In this document: in pieces, positions 52,906-61,350 of the stretch | How the letters are laid out: every line of letters begins with the position of its first letter | How positions within the stretch are numbered: the stretch's first letter is position 1 | NCBI RefSeq assembly: GCF_004217175.1 | Contig: NZ_SHKI01000002.1 | Coordinates: 487,000-550,999, forward strand | DNA length: 64,000 nucleotides | Direction: 5' to 3' | Origin: Leucobacter luti | GTDB taxonomy: Bacteria > Actinomycetota > Actinomycetes > Actinomycetales > Microbacteriaceae | The notes under the pieces: model-generated | The model's database searches: none | What the model was told of the DNA's origin: nothing | What the model saw: the letters and a program-made list of their open reading frames with translations, nothing else | Position numbers and translations under genes: made by a program

Positions 52906-54432
52906 CTACGCGGCCCGTTCCGGGTGTGGAGCCGCGGCTGGCACCCGGTGCACCGGGGCCGGCACCCGCGATGCGGGGATGCAGGCGGCGATGATCGCGG
53001 CCGCAACGGAGATGCCGGCGCCGAGGAGCAGCGCCAGCTTGAAGCCCGCCTCCGAAGGCACCGGTTCGCCGCCCAGCGTAGTGGTCATCTGCGAGAGCAC
53101 GAGCCCGATCACCGCGGCCCCGACCGTGGTGCCGATCGACCGCATGAGGGTGTTGAAGCCGTTCGCGGCCGCGGTCTCGCTGCGCGGCACCGCGCTCATG
53201 ATGATCGCCGGCATGGCGCCGTAGGCGAGCGCGACCCCGCTGTTGATCACGAGGCTCGTGGCGAGCAGCCCCCAGGTGCTGCCCATGCAGAGCAGGCCGA
53301 CCCCGTAGCCGAGTGCGAGCACGAGCACACCGAGCACGAGCGTGAACTTGGGCCCCCGCGTGTCGCTGAGCCGGCCGCCGACGGGGGAGAGCAGGAGCAT
53401 CATGAGCCCGGCCGGCGCCATCCACAGGCCCGCGGCGAGGATCGACTGGCCGAGGCCGTACCCGGTCTGCGACGGAAGCTGCAACAGCTGCGGCATGACC
53501 AGCATGCTCGCGTACATGCCGAATCCCACGAAGATCGAGGCGATGTTGGTGAGCAGCACGCGCGGGATGACGGCGGTGCGCAGGTCGACGAGCGGATCGG
53601 TGGTGCGCGTCTCCCACACGCCCCAGAGCCCGAGCGCGATCGCGGCCACGCCGAACAGGCTGAGCGTGAGCGGCGCGCTCCACCCCCACGAGGATCCCTG
53701 CGAGACGGCGAGCATGAGCGCCACGAGTCCGATCGTGATCCCAATCGCCCCGATCCAGTCGAAGCGCTGACCCGCGGCCCCCGCGGGGAGCGCCGGGATG
53801 AGCTTCCAGATCGCGAGCATCACGATCAGCGTGATCACCGCGCTGCCGATGAAGAGCGCGCGCCAGTCGGCGAACTGCACCACCGCCGCGGAGATGGGCA
53901 TGCCGATCGCGCCGCCGACGCCGAGCGTTGCGCTGACCGTGGCGATCGCCGACGAGAGGCGCTCGCGCGGCACGAGGTCCCTCAGCATCGCGATCCCCAG
54001 CGGTACCATGCCCGAGCCGAGGCCCTGCAGCGCGCGGCCCACGATCATCGTCTCGACGTTCGGCGCGGCCGCGCACACGAGCGCGCCGACCACGAGGGGG
54101 AGCGCCAGGATGAGGATCATGCGGCGCTTGCCGAACAGGTCGCCGAGGCGGCCGGAGATCGGCACGGCGACGGCGGCGGCGAGGAGCGTTGCCGTGATGA
54201 TCCAGGCGGTCGTCGCGGCGGGGGCGTTGAAGATCGCCGGGAAGCGCGGAATGAGCGGGGTGACCATCGTCTGCGTGATCGACGACGCGATGCCGGCGGA
54301 GGCGAGAACCGCGATGGCGAGGCCGGCGCGCCGCGGGCCGCGCCCACCCGCCGCCGCGTCGGCCGCGGGGTTAGGGACGGTGGGCCCGGCTGGGGAGGCC
54401 GTCGGCTGCGATTTTGAATGTGTAGAATGCAT
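52906..54432 (-). CDS. MFS transporter, DHA2-like drug exporter
   Basis: A 508-residue drug:H+ antiporter-type protein with about 14 helices. Motif A is SGRLGDLFGKRRM, motif C-like residues lie in LGVGGAIGMPIS, and RALQGLGSGMVPLG marks the DHA2 helix 4 region. The N-terminal ~35 residues are polar. The ATG at 54432 is chosen because TATGAT, a strong -10 box, ends 9 nt upstream; an ATG at 54450 would put that box inside the gene. Divergent from a MarR gene, the usual exporter/repressor arrangement. Substrate unknown. Confidence 0.88.
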   Translation of the reverse strand: MHSTHSKSQPTASPAGPTVPNPAADAAAGGRGPRRAGLAIAVLASAGIASSITQTMVTPLIPRFPAIFNAPAATTAWIITATLLAAAVAVPISGRLGDLFGKRRMILILALPLVVGALVCAAAPNVETMIVGRALQGLGSGMVPLGIAMLRDLVPRERLSSAIATVSATLGVGGAIGMPISAAVVQFADWRALFIGSAVITLIVMLAIWKLIPALPAGAAGQRFDWIGAIGITIGLVALMLAVSQGSSWGWSAPLTLSLFGVAAIALGLWGVWETRTTDPLVDLRTAVIPRVLLTNIASIFVGFGMYASMLVMPQLLQLPSQTGYGLGQSILAAGLWMAPAGLMMLLLSPVGGRLSDTRGPKFTLVLGVLVLALGYGVGLLCMGSTWGLLATSLVINSGVALAYGAMPAIIMSAVPRSETAAANGFNTLMRSIGTTVGAAVIGLVLSQMTTTLGGEPVPSEAGFKLALLLGAGISVAAAIIAACIPASRVPAPVHRVPAAAPHPERAA

Positions 54433-54473
54433 ATGAAGTGCATCATACATGTTCGCGTAGAATTGAGTGCATC
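54425..54473. promoter_or_regulatory. Divergent MarR/exporter control region
   Basis: The exporter -10 box TATGAT lies at 54442-54447 (minus strand) and the MarR -10 TAGAAT at 54458-54463 (plus). AGTGCATC occurs at 54437-54444 and again at 54466-54473, next to each promoter. An inverted ATGCA lies at 54427-54431, giving ATGCA-N7-TGCAT. These are candidate MarR sites that would repress both genes. Confidence 0.45.
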
Positions 54474-54485
54474 GAAGGGAGCGCC

Positions 54486-54926
54486 GTGACTGAACGCCGA
54501 ATCGCAGATATTGAGTATGAGCAGATGCTGCTCAGCCGCTACACGATCGCCCAGCACCCGCATGCGCAGGGGCTCGATCGCAGCACATACCTGCTCATGA
54601 GTCGCCTCGACGGGCAGGGGCCCATGTCGATCGGCGAGCTCAGCGCGGCGTTCAGGCTCGACGCGTCAACGCTGCAGCGTCAGACCACCGTCGCGATCAA
54701 GGCGGGGCTGCTTGAGCGCATCCTCGACCCAGCCGGTGGGGTCGCGCGCAAGCTCACTCTTACGGCGCAGGGCCGCACCCGGCTCCGCGACGCCCGCGAC
54801 GACTCGGTGCGCTCCCTTGAGCGCATCATGGCGGACTGGCCCGCCAGCGACGTGAACACCTTCGCCGAGCTGCTGCACCGCTTCAACGCCTCGATCGAGG
54901 AGTACCGGGAGACGAAAGCGGACTAG
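54486..54926 (+). CDS. MarR-family transcriptional regulator
   Basis: A 146-residue winged-helix protein. The wing and recognition helix lie in MSIGELSAAFRLDASTLQRQTTVAIKAGLLER and the beta-wing in DPAGGVARKLTLTAQGRT. Dimerising helices occupy both ends. AAGGGAG lies 5 nt before the GTG at 54486. Divergent from the DHA2 exporter gene, its likely target. No cysteine switch is visible, so it probably senses a small ligand. Confidence 0.88.
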   Translation: MTERRIADIEYEQMLLSRYTIAQHPHAQGLDRSTYLLMSRLDGQGPMSIGELSAAFRLDASTLQRQTTVAIKAGLLERILDPAGGVARKLTLTAQGRTRLRDARDDSVRSLERIMADWPASDVNTFAELLHRFNASIEEYRETKAD

Positions 54927-54932
54927 CGGGGC

Positions 54933-56369
54933 CTAGTGCTCCGCGGCGTCGGGAAGCTCGACGGCCGCCGTCAGCGGGCGCCCCTCCCGCAGCAGCTTCC
55001 GCTTGGTGAACTGCCACATCACCGCGAGCGCGACAAACCAGATTGGTGTGAACAGCAGCGGCAGGCGGGTGTCGTCGGCGAGGAACAGCGTCACGAGAAT
55101 GAACGCGAAGAACGCGAGCACCACCCACGGCACGATGCGGGGCAGCGGTGTGCGGAACTTCGACGTGGCGTGCCGTTCCGGGTGCTTGCGCAGGTACTGA
55201 ATAAAGCTGATCGCGATCATGCTCCAGGTGAACAGGATAAACGTCGAGGCCACGGACGTCACGAACGTGAACGCCTCGATCACACTGTCGCCGAGCAGCA
55301 GGATCGGGACCGCGGAGAACACGAACACCGTGGAGAAGAACACCGCCTTGCGGGGGACGCCGCGCGAGTCCGTGACCGCGAAGCCGCCGGGTGCGTGGCC
55401 GTCTCGCGCGAGTGAGTGCATCATGCGCGTGCCCGAGTAGAAGCCCGAGTTTGCGCTCGATGCCGCCGAGGTGAGCACGACGATGTTGATCGCGAACGCC
55501 GCCGCGGCGAACCCGGCGTAGGCGAACGTGGTCACGAACGGGCTCTGATCCGGATCGAGCTTGTCCCACGGGGTGATCGCCATGATCACGGTGAGCGCGC
55601 CAATGTAGAAGATCAGCACGCGCACGACGATCGAGTTGATCGCGCGCGGCAGGTTGTGGTGTGGGTCCTTGGTCTCCGCGGCCGCGGTGCCCACCAGCTC
55701 GACCCCGATGAACGAGAAGATGCCGAGCTGGAACCCGAGCAGGAAGCCGCTGGCGCCAAACGGGAACATGCCGCCGTGGTCCCACAGGTGGCTGAGCTCA
55801 GCGCGGGTCCCCGTGTCCGGGTTCTCGAAGCCGCTCACGAGCAACACCACGCCGGTGACGATCAGGGCGAGGATCGCGACGATCTTGATGAGGGAGAACC
55901 AGAACTCGAACTCGCCGAAGAACCGCACCGGCTGCAGGTTCAGGATCGTGAGCACCGCGACGGTGATCAGCGCGGGCACCCAGGTGGGGATCGAGGCGTT
56001 GATGTACGCCACGTAGCTGGTGATCGCGATGATGTCGGCGACGCAGATCACCACCCAGGTGATCCAGTACGTCCACGAGACGAAGTATCCGGCCCACGGC
56101 CCGATCAGGTCCTTCGCGATGTCGCCGAAGGTCTTGTAATTGAGGTTTGAGAGCAGCAGCTCGCCGAGCGCCCGCATGAGCAGGAACATCATGCAGCCGA
56201 TGATCGCGTAGATGAACAGCACTGACGGGCCGGTGAGGCTGATCACCTTGCCCGAGCCGAGGAACAGGCCGGTGCCGATGGCGCCGCCGATCGCGATCAG
56301 CTGCAGGTGCCGGTTTGAGAGCCCCCGCTGCAGTTCGTCGTGCGTGCCCGAAGGCGCGGTGTTGGTCAT
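54933..56369 (-). CDS. APC-family amino acid permease (GabP/CycA-like), paralogue A
   Basis: A 478-residue, 12-helix amino-acid:H+ symporter. The start of helix 1, LIAIGGAIGTGLFLGSGK, is the AAT-family signature (residues 25-42). FSFIGVELVGTAAAET in helix 6 is the substrate-binding segment, and SSANSGFYSGTRMMHSLA is also typical. GGGAG is 6 nt before the ATG at 56369; the ATG at 56381 is less well placed. It has a close paralogue immediately upstream (56505-57935) and an amino-acid decarboxylase gene beyond that. Substrate could be D-Ser/D-Ala/Gly, GABA, Arg or Lys. Confidence 0.88.
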   Translation of the reverse strand: MTNTAPSGTHDELQRGLSNRHLQLIAIGGAIGTGLFLGSGKVISLTGPSVLFIYAIIGCMMFLLMRALGELLLSNLNYKTFGDIAKDLIGPWAGYFVSWTYWITWVVICVADIIAITSYVAYINASIPTWVPALITVAVLTILNLQPVRFFGEFEFWFSLIKIVAILALIVTGVVLLVSGFENPDTGTRAELSHLWDHGGMFPFGASGFLLGFQLGIFSFIGVELVGTAAAETKDPHHNLPRAINSIVVRVLIFYIGALTVIMAITPWDKLDPDQSPFVTTFAYAGFAAAAFAINIVVLTSAASSANSGFYSGTRMMHSLARDGHAPGGFAVTDSRGVPRKAVFFSTVFVFSAVPILLLGDSVIEAFTFVTSVASTFILFTWSMIAISFIQYLRKHPERHATSKFRTPLPRIVPWVVLAFFAFILVTLFLADDTRLPLLFTPIWFVALAVMWQFTKRKLLREGRPLTAAVELPDAAEH

Positions 56370-56504
56370 GTCGGCTCCCATCCCGGTGTCTGCTCCCGAG
56401 TGTACTCACGCGGGGCGGGCGCGCGGGCAGGCGCGGTGGCTCCTCAGTGCGCGCGCGGCGCGATGCCGTGGTCGGATGCGGGTGAGCGGCCGCGCGCGCC
56501 CCGC

Positions 56505-57935
56505 CTACTCGTGCGTGTCCGGCAGGGGGATCGCGGCGGTGAGTGGTCGGCCCTCGCGGCGCAGCTTCCGCTTGCGGAGCTGCCACAGGATTGCGAGCAG
56601 CACGAACCAGAACGGCGTCGCGAGGAACGGCGGACGGGTGTCCTCACCGTAGAGCAGCGTGCCGGCGATGAACACGAAGAACGCGAGGACGAGCCAGGGC
56701 GCGATCCGCGCGAAGGGCAGCTTGAACTTCGAGGCCGCGTGCCGCTCGGGGTAGCGCTTGAGGTACACGATGTAGCTCACCACGATTGAGCCCCAGGTGA
56801 AGAGGATCATCGTGGCGCACATCGACGACACGAAGGTGAACGCGGCCACCACGCCGTCACCCGCGAACAGCAGGGGGATCGCGGCGAACAGGAACACGCT
56901 CGTGAAGAACACCGAACCGCGCGGCACCCCGCGGGAGTCGGTGAGCGCGAACGACTTTGGCGCGTGCCCGTCCTTTGACAGCCCAAACAGCATGCGCGTT
57001 CCTGAGTACAGCCCGCCGTTGGCGCTCGACGCCGCCGAGGTGAGCACGACGAGCTGGATCGCGGCGGCCGCCAGGCCGAAGCCGGCGAGCGCGAGCGTGG
57101 TCACGAACGGGCTCTTGTCTGCCTCGATCTGGTTCCACGGGGTGACGCTCATGATGATCGCGAGGGCGCCCACGTAGAAGATCAGGATGCGCAGCACGAT
57201 CGAGTTGATCGCCTTCGGGAGGGTCTTGCGCGGGTTTTCGGTCTCGGCCGCCGCGGTGCCCACCATCTCAACACCGATGAAGGAGAAGATGCCCATCTGG
57301 AAGCCGAGTACGAAGCCGCTCGCACCCATGGGGAACATGCCGCCGTGCTCCCAGAGGTTCGCGAACGACGCCTGCGTCCCCTCGGGGCTCGTGAAGCCGG
57401 TGAGTACGAGGACGATCCCGACCGCGATCAGGCTGAGGATCGCGACGATCTTGAGGATCGCGAACCAGAACTCGGTCTCGCCGAAGTACTTGACCGGCTG
57501 CAGGTTGAGCACGAGCAGCACGCCGGCGGTGATGAGCGCGGGCAACCAGCTCGGGATCTCGGGGTTAAACCACTGCACGTACGCGGTGATCGCGATGATG
57601 TCTGCCACGCAGGCGATCACCCAAGAGAACCAGTAGTTCCACGAGACGAAGAAGCCGGCCCAGGGCCCGAGCATGTCCTTCGCGATGTCCCCGAAGGTGT
57701 GGTAATTCAGGTTCGACAGCAGTAGCTCGCCGAGTGCGCGCATGATGAAGAACACGAAGAAACCGATCACCATGTACACGAAGATGATCGACGGGCCCGA
57801 CACGCTGATGAGCTTGCCGGAGCCGAGGAACAGCCCCGTGCCGATCGCACCCCCGATCGCGATGAGCTGCAGGTGGCGGTTTTTGAGGCCGCGCTGCATC
57901 TCGCCGGTGGGCGAGGCGGTGGCTGTGGTGGACAT
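56505..57935 (-). CDS. APC-family amino acid permease (GabP/CycA-like), paralogue B
   Basis: A 476-residue paralogue of the neighbouring permease with the same 12-helix plan: LIAIGGAIGTGLFLGSGK near the start, FSFIGVEMVGTAAAET in helix 6 and SSANGGLYSGTRMLFGLSKDG. The two differ mainly in loops and in helices 3 and 8. AGGGAG is 5 nt before the ATG at 57935. It lies 74 nt downstream of the decarboxylase gene on the same strand, so it may import the decarboxylase substrate or export its product. Confidence 0.88.
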   Translation of the reverse strand: MSTTATASPTGEMQRGLKNRHLQLIAIGGAIGTGLFLGSGKLISVSGPSIIFVYMVIGFFVFFIMRALGELLLSNLNYHTFGDIAKDMLGPWAGFFVSWNYWFSWVIACVADIIAITAYVQWFNPEIPSWLPALITAGVLLVLNLQPVKYFGETEFWFAILKIVAILSLIAVGIVLVLTGFTSPEGTQASFANLWEHGGMFPMGASGFVLGFQMGIFSFIGVEMVGTAAAETENPRKTLPKAINSIVLRILIFYVGALAIIMSVTPWNQIEADKSPFVTTLALAGFGLAAAAIQLVVLTSAASSANGGLYSGTRMLFGLSKDGHAPKSFALTDSRGVPRGSVFFTSVFLFAAIPLLFAGDGVVAAFTFVSSMCATMILFTWGSIVVSYIVYLKRYPERHAASKFKLPFARIAPWLVLAFFVFIAGTLLYGEDTRPPFLATPFWFVLLAILWQLRKRKLRREGRPLTAAIPLPDTHE

Positions 57936-58009
57936 GACACTCCCTTGTGTGGAGACGGGTGCGCCCGGGTGCGGCGCGGGAAAGGGTGACCTGGCGATTG
58001 TAGTCGGCG

Positions 58010-59587
58010 CTACGCGACGACCCTGAACGTGGCGAGTGCCGGGTCTGCCGCGCCGCGGACGTAGCCGGAGGGTGCGGCGCCCGTGGCGCGCAAGAACGCG
58101 ACGACCTCGGCGCTCAGGATCTCGCCGGGCAGCACGTTGGGGACGCCGGGCGGGTACGCGGCGAGCGAGTCGGCGGAGATGCGGCCGACGGCCTCCTCGT
58201 ACGGCACCACTTCGACGGGGCTGTAGAACGCCTCGCCGAGCCCCATCGCGCGCTCGCACGGCGCGGGGAGCACGATCGGGCGCTCCGGCTCGATCGCCGC
58301 CTCCGGCAGCGCCTGAAGCGCGTCCCAGAAGCGGTCGACGTCGACGGGGGAGACCGCGCCAACGAGCAGCAGCAGCGCGGAGGGCGTGGACAGTTCCGCG
58401 TACACGCGGTGATCGCGCAGCAGCTGGTAGTGCGCGTCGCTGCCCGTGATCCCGGCCCCGCGCGTGTCAATTGCAATCTTGAACGGGTCGTTGGTGACCG
58501 CGTCCGGGCTCGCAAGGATGTCCGGGGTCGCGTCGCGGAAGCGGCGGTCGGCGCGGACGCGGCGGCGGATCTCTTCGGCCGTGGCGAGCGCCTCTTCCAC
58601 GAGCTCGGGCCGGGTCACGATGTTCTTGCGCGCCTCGTCGAGCGACGCGAGCAGCAGGGCGCTGCAGCTCGTCGACTGGTGCGAGCGGACCACGCGGTCG
58701 ACGAGCGGCTCGAGCGCCGCGGCGTGCGGGCCGCTGCCGAGCTGGATCATCGCCGACTGCGTGAGCGAGCCGACCGCCTTGTGCGTGCTCGACACGATGA
58801 GGTCGGCGCCGAGCCGCGCCGCGTTGACGGGCAGGCGCGGGTGCAGCCCGAAGTGGGAGCCCCACGACTCGTCGACGATCAGCGGCACATCGTGTGCGTG
58901 GGCGACCTGGGCGATCGCCGCGATGTCGGCGACCGCGCCGAAGTAGCTGGGGGAGACGATGTACACGGCAGCGCTCGCCGGGTGTGCGGCGAGCACGGTC
59001 TCAACCTGCTCGGCGGTGACGCCGTGCGCCGAGCCGAGCCCGGTGTCCACGTGCCCGGTGACAAAGTGGGGGGTGAGGCCCACGTGGGTGATCCCGTCGA
59101 TCACACTTGAGTGCACGCTGCGCTGCACCACGAGCTCGGTGCCGAGCGCGCGCACCACGGTGGTGGCGACGTGGTTGCCGCCGGACGCGCCGTTGGTGAT
59201 GAACCAGGTGCGGCTCGCGCCCCAGGCCTCTGCCGCGAGCTCCTGCGCGCGCATGAGCGGCGTGATACGACCGGGGGTCACGAGGCGCCACGTTTCCTGA
59301 TCGACCCCGCTGAACAGCATCGGGAAGTCGATTGAGAGCGCGGCCTCTCCGACGAGCCCCGCGACACCGGGGGCGTTCGCGGCGCTCGCCTGGTGACCCG
59401 GCACGTGCAGGCGCTGCCAGTCGTGGCCGGCGAGCGAGCGGAGCGCGTCCGCGTAGGGCGTCTCGAACTGGTGCGCGGGGATCTCCGCCGTCACGGGAGT
59501 CGTGAATGTGGCGTCCGCAATTGGGTCGGAGGTCACGGCGGCGTCGGCGGTCGCGGCCGGATCGGTCGCGGAGGAAACGGTCTGCAT
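58010..59587 (-). CDS. Orn/Lys/Arg decarboxylase family protein
   Basis: PLP-dependent fold type I decarboxylase. The 525-residue protein shows ITNGASGGNHVA for cofactor phosphate, VDESWGSHFGLHP with the PLP-binding aspartate and histidine, and the Schiff-base lysine in SSTHKAVGSLTQSAM. The C-terminal Orn_DC_C-like domain has SLAAYPPGVPNVLPGE. It lacks the N-terminal wing domain of the inducible E. coli enzymes, like the short SpeA/Cad-type of Gram-positives. About 45 flexible residues precede the catalytic domain. Product is cadaverine, putrescine or agmatine. Divergent from a LysR gene and followed by two permease genes. Confidence 0.9.
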   Translation of the reverse strand: MQTVSSATDPAATADAAVTSDPIADATFTTPVTAEIPAHQFETPYADALRSLAGHDWQRLHVPGHQASAANAPGVAGLVGEAALSIDFPMLFSGVDQETWRLVTPGRITPLMRAQELAAEAWGASRTWFITNGASGGNHVATTVVRALGTELVVQRSVHSSVIDGITHVGLTPHFVTGHVDTGLGSAHGVTAEQVETVLAAHPASAAVYIVSPSYFGAVADIAAIAQVAHAHDVPLIVDESWGSHFGLHPRLPVNAARLGADLIVSSTHKAVGSLTQSAMIQLGSGPHAAALEPLVDRVVRSHQSTSCSALLLASLDEARKNIVTRPELVEEALATAEEIRRRVRADRRFRDATPDILASPDAVTNDPFKIAIDTRGAGITGSDAHYQLLRDHRVYAELSTPSALLLLVGAVSPVDVDRFWDALQALPEAAIEPERPIVLPAPCERAMGLGEAFYSPVEVVPYEEAVGRISADSLAAYPPGVPNVLPGEILSAEVVAFLRATGAAPSGYVRGAADPALATFRVVA

Positions 59588-59649
59588 GGCTCCAGGGTAA
59601 GAAGAAACCAGACCCTATGCGCAGTATCATGTTTTCGCGCGTGGTCACA

Positions 59650-59655
59650 TAGTAT
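59650..59655 (+). promoter_or_regulatory. -10 box (TAGTAT) of leaderless LysR gene
   Basis: TAGTAT ends 7 nt before the LysR ATG at 59663, with no ribosome site. The surrounding AT-rich stretch holds ATCATG (59627-59632) and, inverted, CATGAT (59662-59667), which could be LysR contacts. Confidence 0.5.
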
Positions 59656-59662
59656 ATATGAC

Positions 59663-60574
59663 ATGATGTCGCTCCAGCAGTTCCGCGTCCTCCTCGCGAT
59701 CCGCGAGCACGGGAGCCTCACGCAGGCCGCCGAAGCGCTGCAGTACGGGGTGCCCACGGTGACCCATCACCTCAGCGCGCTCGAGGCCCATCTCAACGCG
59801 CGGCTCGTGGACCGCGATCGGCGGGGCGCGCACCTCACGCCCCTCGGCGCGGCGTTCGCGGCGGACATCGCGCCCGTGTTCACGCGCATCGAGCGGGCGG
59901 AGCGCGCGGTGGCGGATCAGCGCGACGCGGGTGTCGTGACCCTGCGTGTGGGAACCTTCTCCTCCATCGGATCGCGGCTCATGCCCGCCGCGATCGCGCG
60001 GCTGCAGCAGCGTACGTCGGTGCGGGTCGAGGTCGTCGAGGCCGAGCCCACGGAAGTGCTGCGCCTGCTGCGCGGCGGGGAGGTGCACGCCGGGCTCATT
60101 TACGACGTGTCCGACGAGCTCGCGCTCGCGGTACCGGACGTGGAGCGCACCACGCTCCTGTCGGAGCCGTACCGAGTCATGGTGTCGCGCAGCGGCCCGC
60201 TCGGTGCGCGGGACGTGCTTGACTTCGCCGAGCTCGCCGAGGTCGCATGGGTGTGCAGCCGCAACCCCGACGAGGCGTCTGACCGGGTGCTCCGCCGGGT
60301 GTATCACTCGCTCGGGCTCCCCGTGCGCGAGGTGATGCGCACCGACGACCTCACGATGATCCACGGGCTCGTGGCCGAGGGGCTTGGCTTCGCGCTCACC
60401 ACGGCCGCCGCCGTCGACGCCGACTTTGATGTGGTGCTGCGCCCCGCCGTGCAGGATCTGGGGGAGCGGCGGGTGTCGTTCGTCACGCGGCGCGGGCCCG
60501 TGCCGCCCGCGGTGACGTGGCTTGGAGAGATCCTGCGGCAGCTCGCGGCCGAGCGCGTGGCCGGGATCGAGTAG
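59663..60574 (+). CDS. LysR-family transcriptional regulator
   Basis: A 303-residue regulator with an N-terminal helix-turn-helix (FRVLLAIREHGSLTQAAEAL, then VPTVTHHLSALEAHL) and a periplasmic-binding-protein-like effector domain (LRVGTFSSIGSRLMPAAIARL). Divergent from the amino-acid decarboxylase gene by 75 bp, so probably its activator or repressor; the effector may be the amino acid or polyamine. Two ATGs occur in tandem at 59663 and 59666; the first is 7 nt after a good -10 box. Confidence 0.88.
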   Translation: MMSLQQFRVLLAIREHGSLTQAAEALQYGVPTVTHHLSALEAHLNARLVDRDRRGAHLTPLGAAFAADIAPVFTRIERAERAVADQRDAGVVTLRVGTFSSIGSRLMPAAIARLQQRTSVRVEVVEAEPTEVLRLLRGGEVHAGLIYDVSDELALAVPDVERTTLLSEPYRVMVSRSGPLGARDVLDFAELAEVAWVCSRNPDEASDRVLRRVYHSLGLPVREVMRTDDLTMIHGLVAEGLGFALTTAAAVDADFDVVLRPAVQDLGERRVSFVTRRGPVPPAVTWLGEILRQLAAERVAGIE

Positions 60575-60678
60575 CCGGGGCCGGCACCGAATCGCCGGGG
60601 CTCGGGCCTGGGCCGAGCCGTCGGGGCCAGCGAGCCGTACCGAGTCGCCGGAGCCGCCCGCTCGGGTGGTGACCTCCG

Positions 60679-61251
60679 CTACGCGCCGGCGCCGAGCCCG
60701 AGCGCGGTGAGCGCACCGCGCACCGCCGCCTGCGCGTCGGCCGCGTCGAGCTGCCCGGTGAGCCAGCGCCCCGAGAGGCCCTCAACGAGCGCGGTGAGCG
60801 TGAGTGCCGCGCGTGCGGCGGCAGCGGCGTTGGCGCCGGGCTGCGCTTCACGGATGAGCGCCTCGATGCCGTCCTGCCAGGCCGCGGTGGAGCGGGCGAC
60901 CGCGGCCGCGCGCCCGGCGTCGAAGACGGCCGCCGCCCGCACCTCGTTCCAGACCGTGGAACCGGCGCGAATGCCGGGCTCGTCGCCAAACTCCGAGCAG
61001 AGCAGCGCGGTGAGGCGGGCGGCCGGCGTGTGCGCCTCGGGGGTGAGCTGCGCGCGGCGCGTGGCGCTCGCGGTCACCTCGTCGAGGGCGGCCTGCACGA
61101 GCCCGTCGCGATCGCCGAAGTGGTAGGCGAGCAGGCCGATCGACACCCCTGCCTCGCGGGCCACGTCGCTCATGCGGAATCGGGCGAGCCCGTTGCGCGC
61201 GATCACCGTGGCGCAGGCCGCGAGGATCCGCTCCCGTGTGTCCTCGGCCAT
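60679..61251 (-). CDS. TetR-family transcriptional regulator (BetI-like)
   Basis: A 190-residue repressor with the helix-turn-helix in ILAACATVIARNGLARFRMS and VSIGLLAYHFGDRDGLVQ (residues 9-50), closest in form to BetI-type TetR proteins, and a BetI-like C-terminal domain (LVEGLSGRWLTGQLD). GGGGAG lies 5 nt before the ATG at 61251. Divergent from an amidase gene by 99 bp, with a palindrome between. Its ligand may be an amide or amine. Confidence 0.86.
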   Translation of the reverse strand: MAEDTRERILAACATVIARNGLARFRMSDVAREAGVSIGLLAYHFGDRDGLVQAALDEVTASATRRAQLTPEAHTPAARLTALLCSEFGDEPGIRAGSTVWNEVRAAAVFDAGRAAAVARSTAAWQDGIEALIREAQPGANAAAAARAALTLTALVEGLSGRWLTGQLDAADAQAAVRGALTALGLGAGA

Positions 61252-61302
61252 GTGGCTCCCCTCGACTGTGGCGCGGCGGGCTTGACACCGCGCGCATTAA
61301 AA

Positions 61303-61318
61303 CTGAAACTGTTTTCAG
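61303..61318. promoter_or_regulatory. Candidate TetR operator upstream of amidase
   Basis: CTGAAACTGTTTTCAG has 6-bp perfect arms (CTGAAA/TTTCAG) around a 4-bp centre. It lies 15 nt downstream of a consensus TTGACA (61282-61287), where a -10 element for the amidase gene would be expected. Binding there would block the amidase promoter. Confidence 0.5.
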
Positions 61319-61350
61319 GATACCGGTTCGGAACAGGAACGAGGAAGTGC

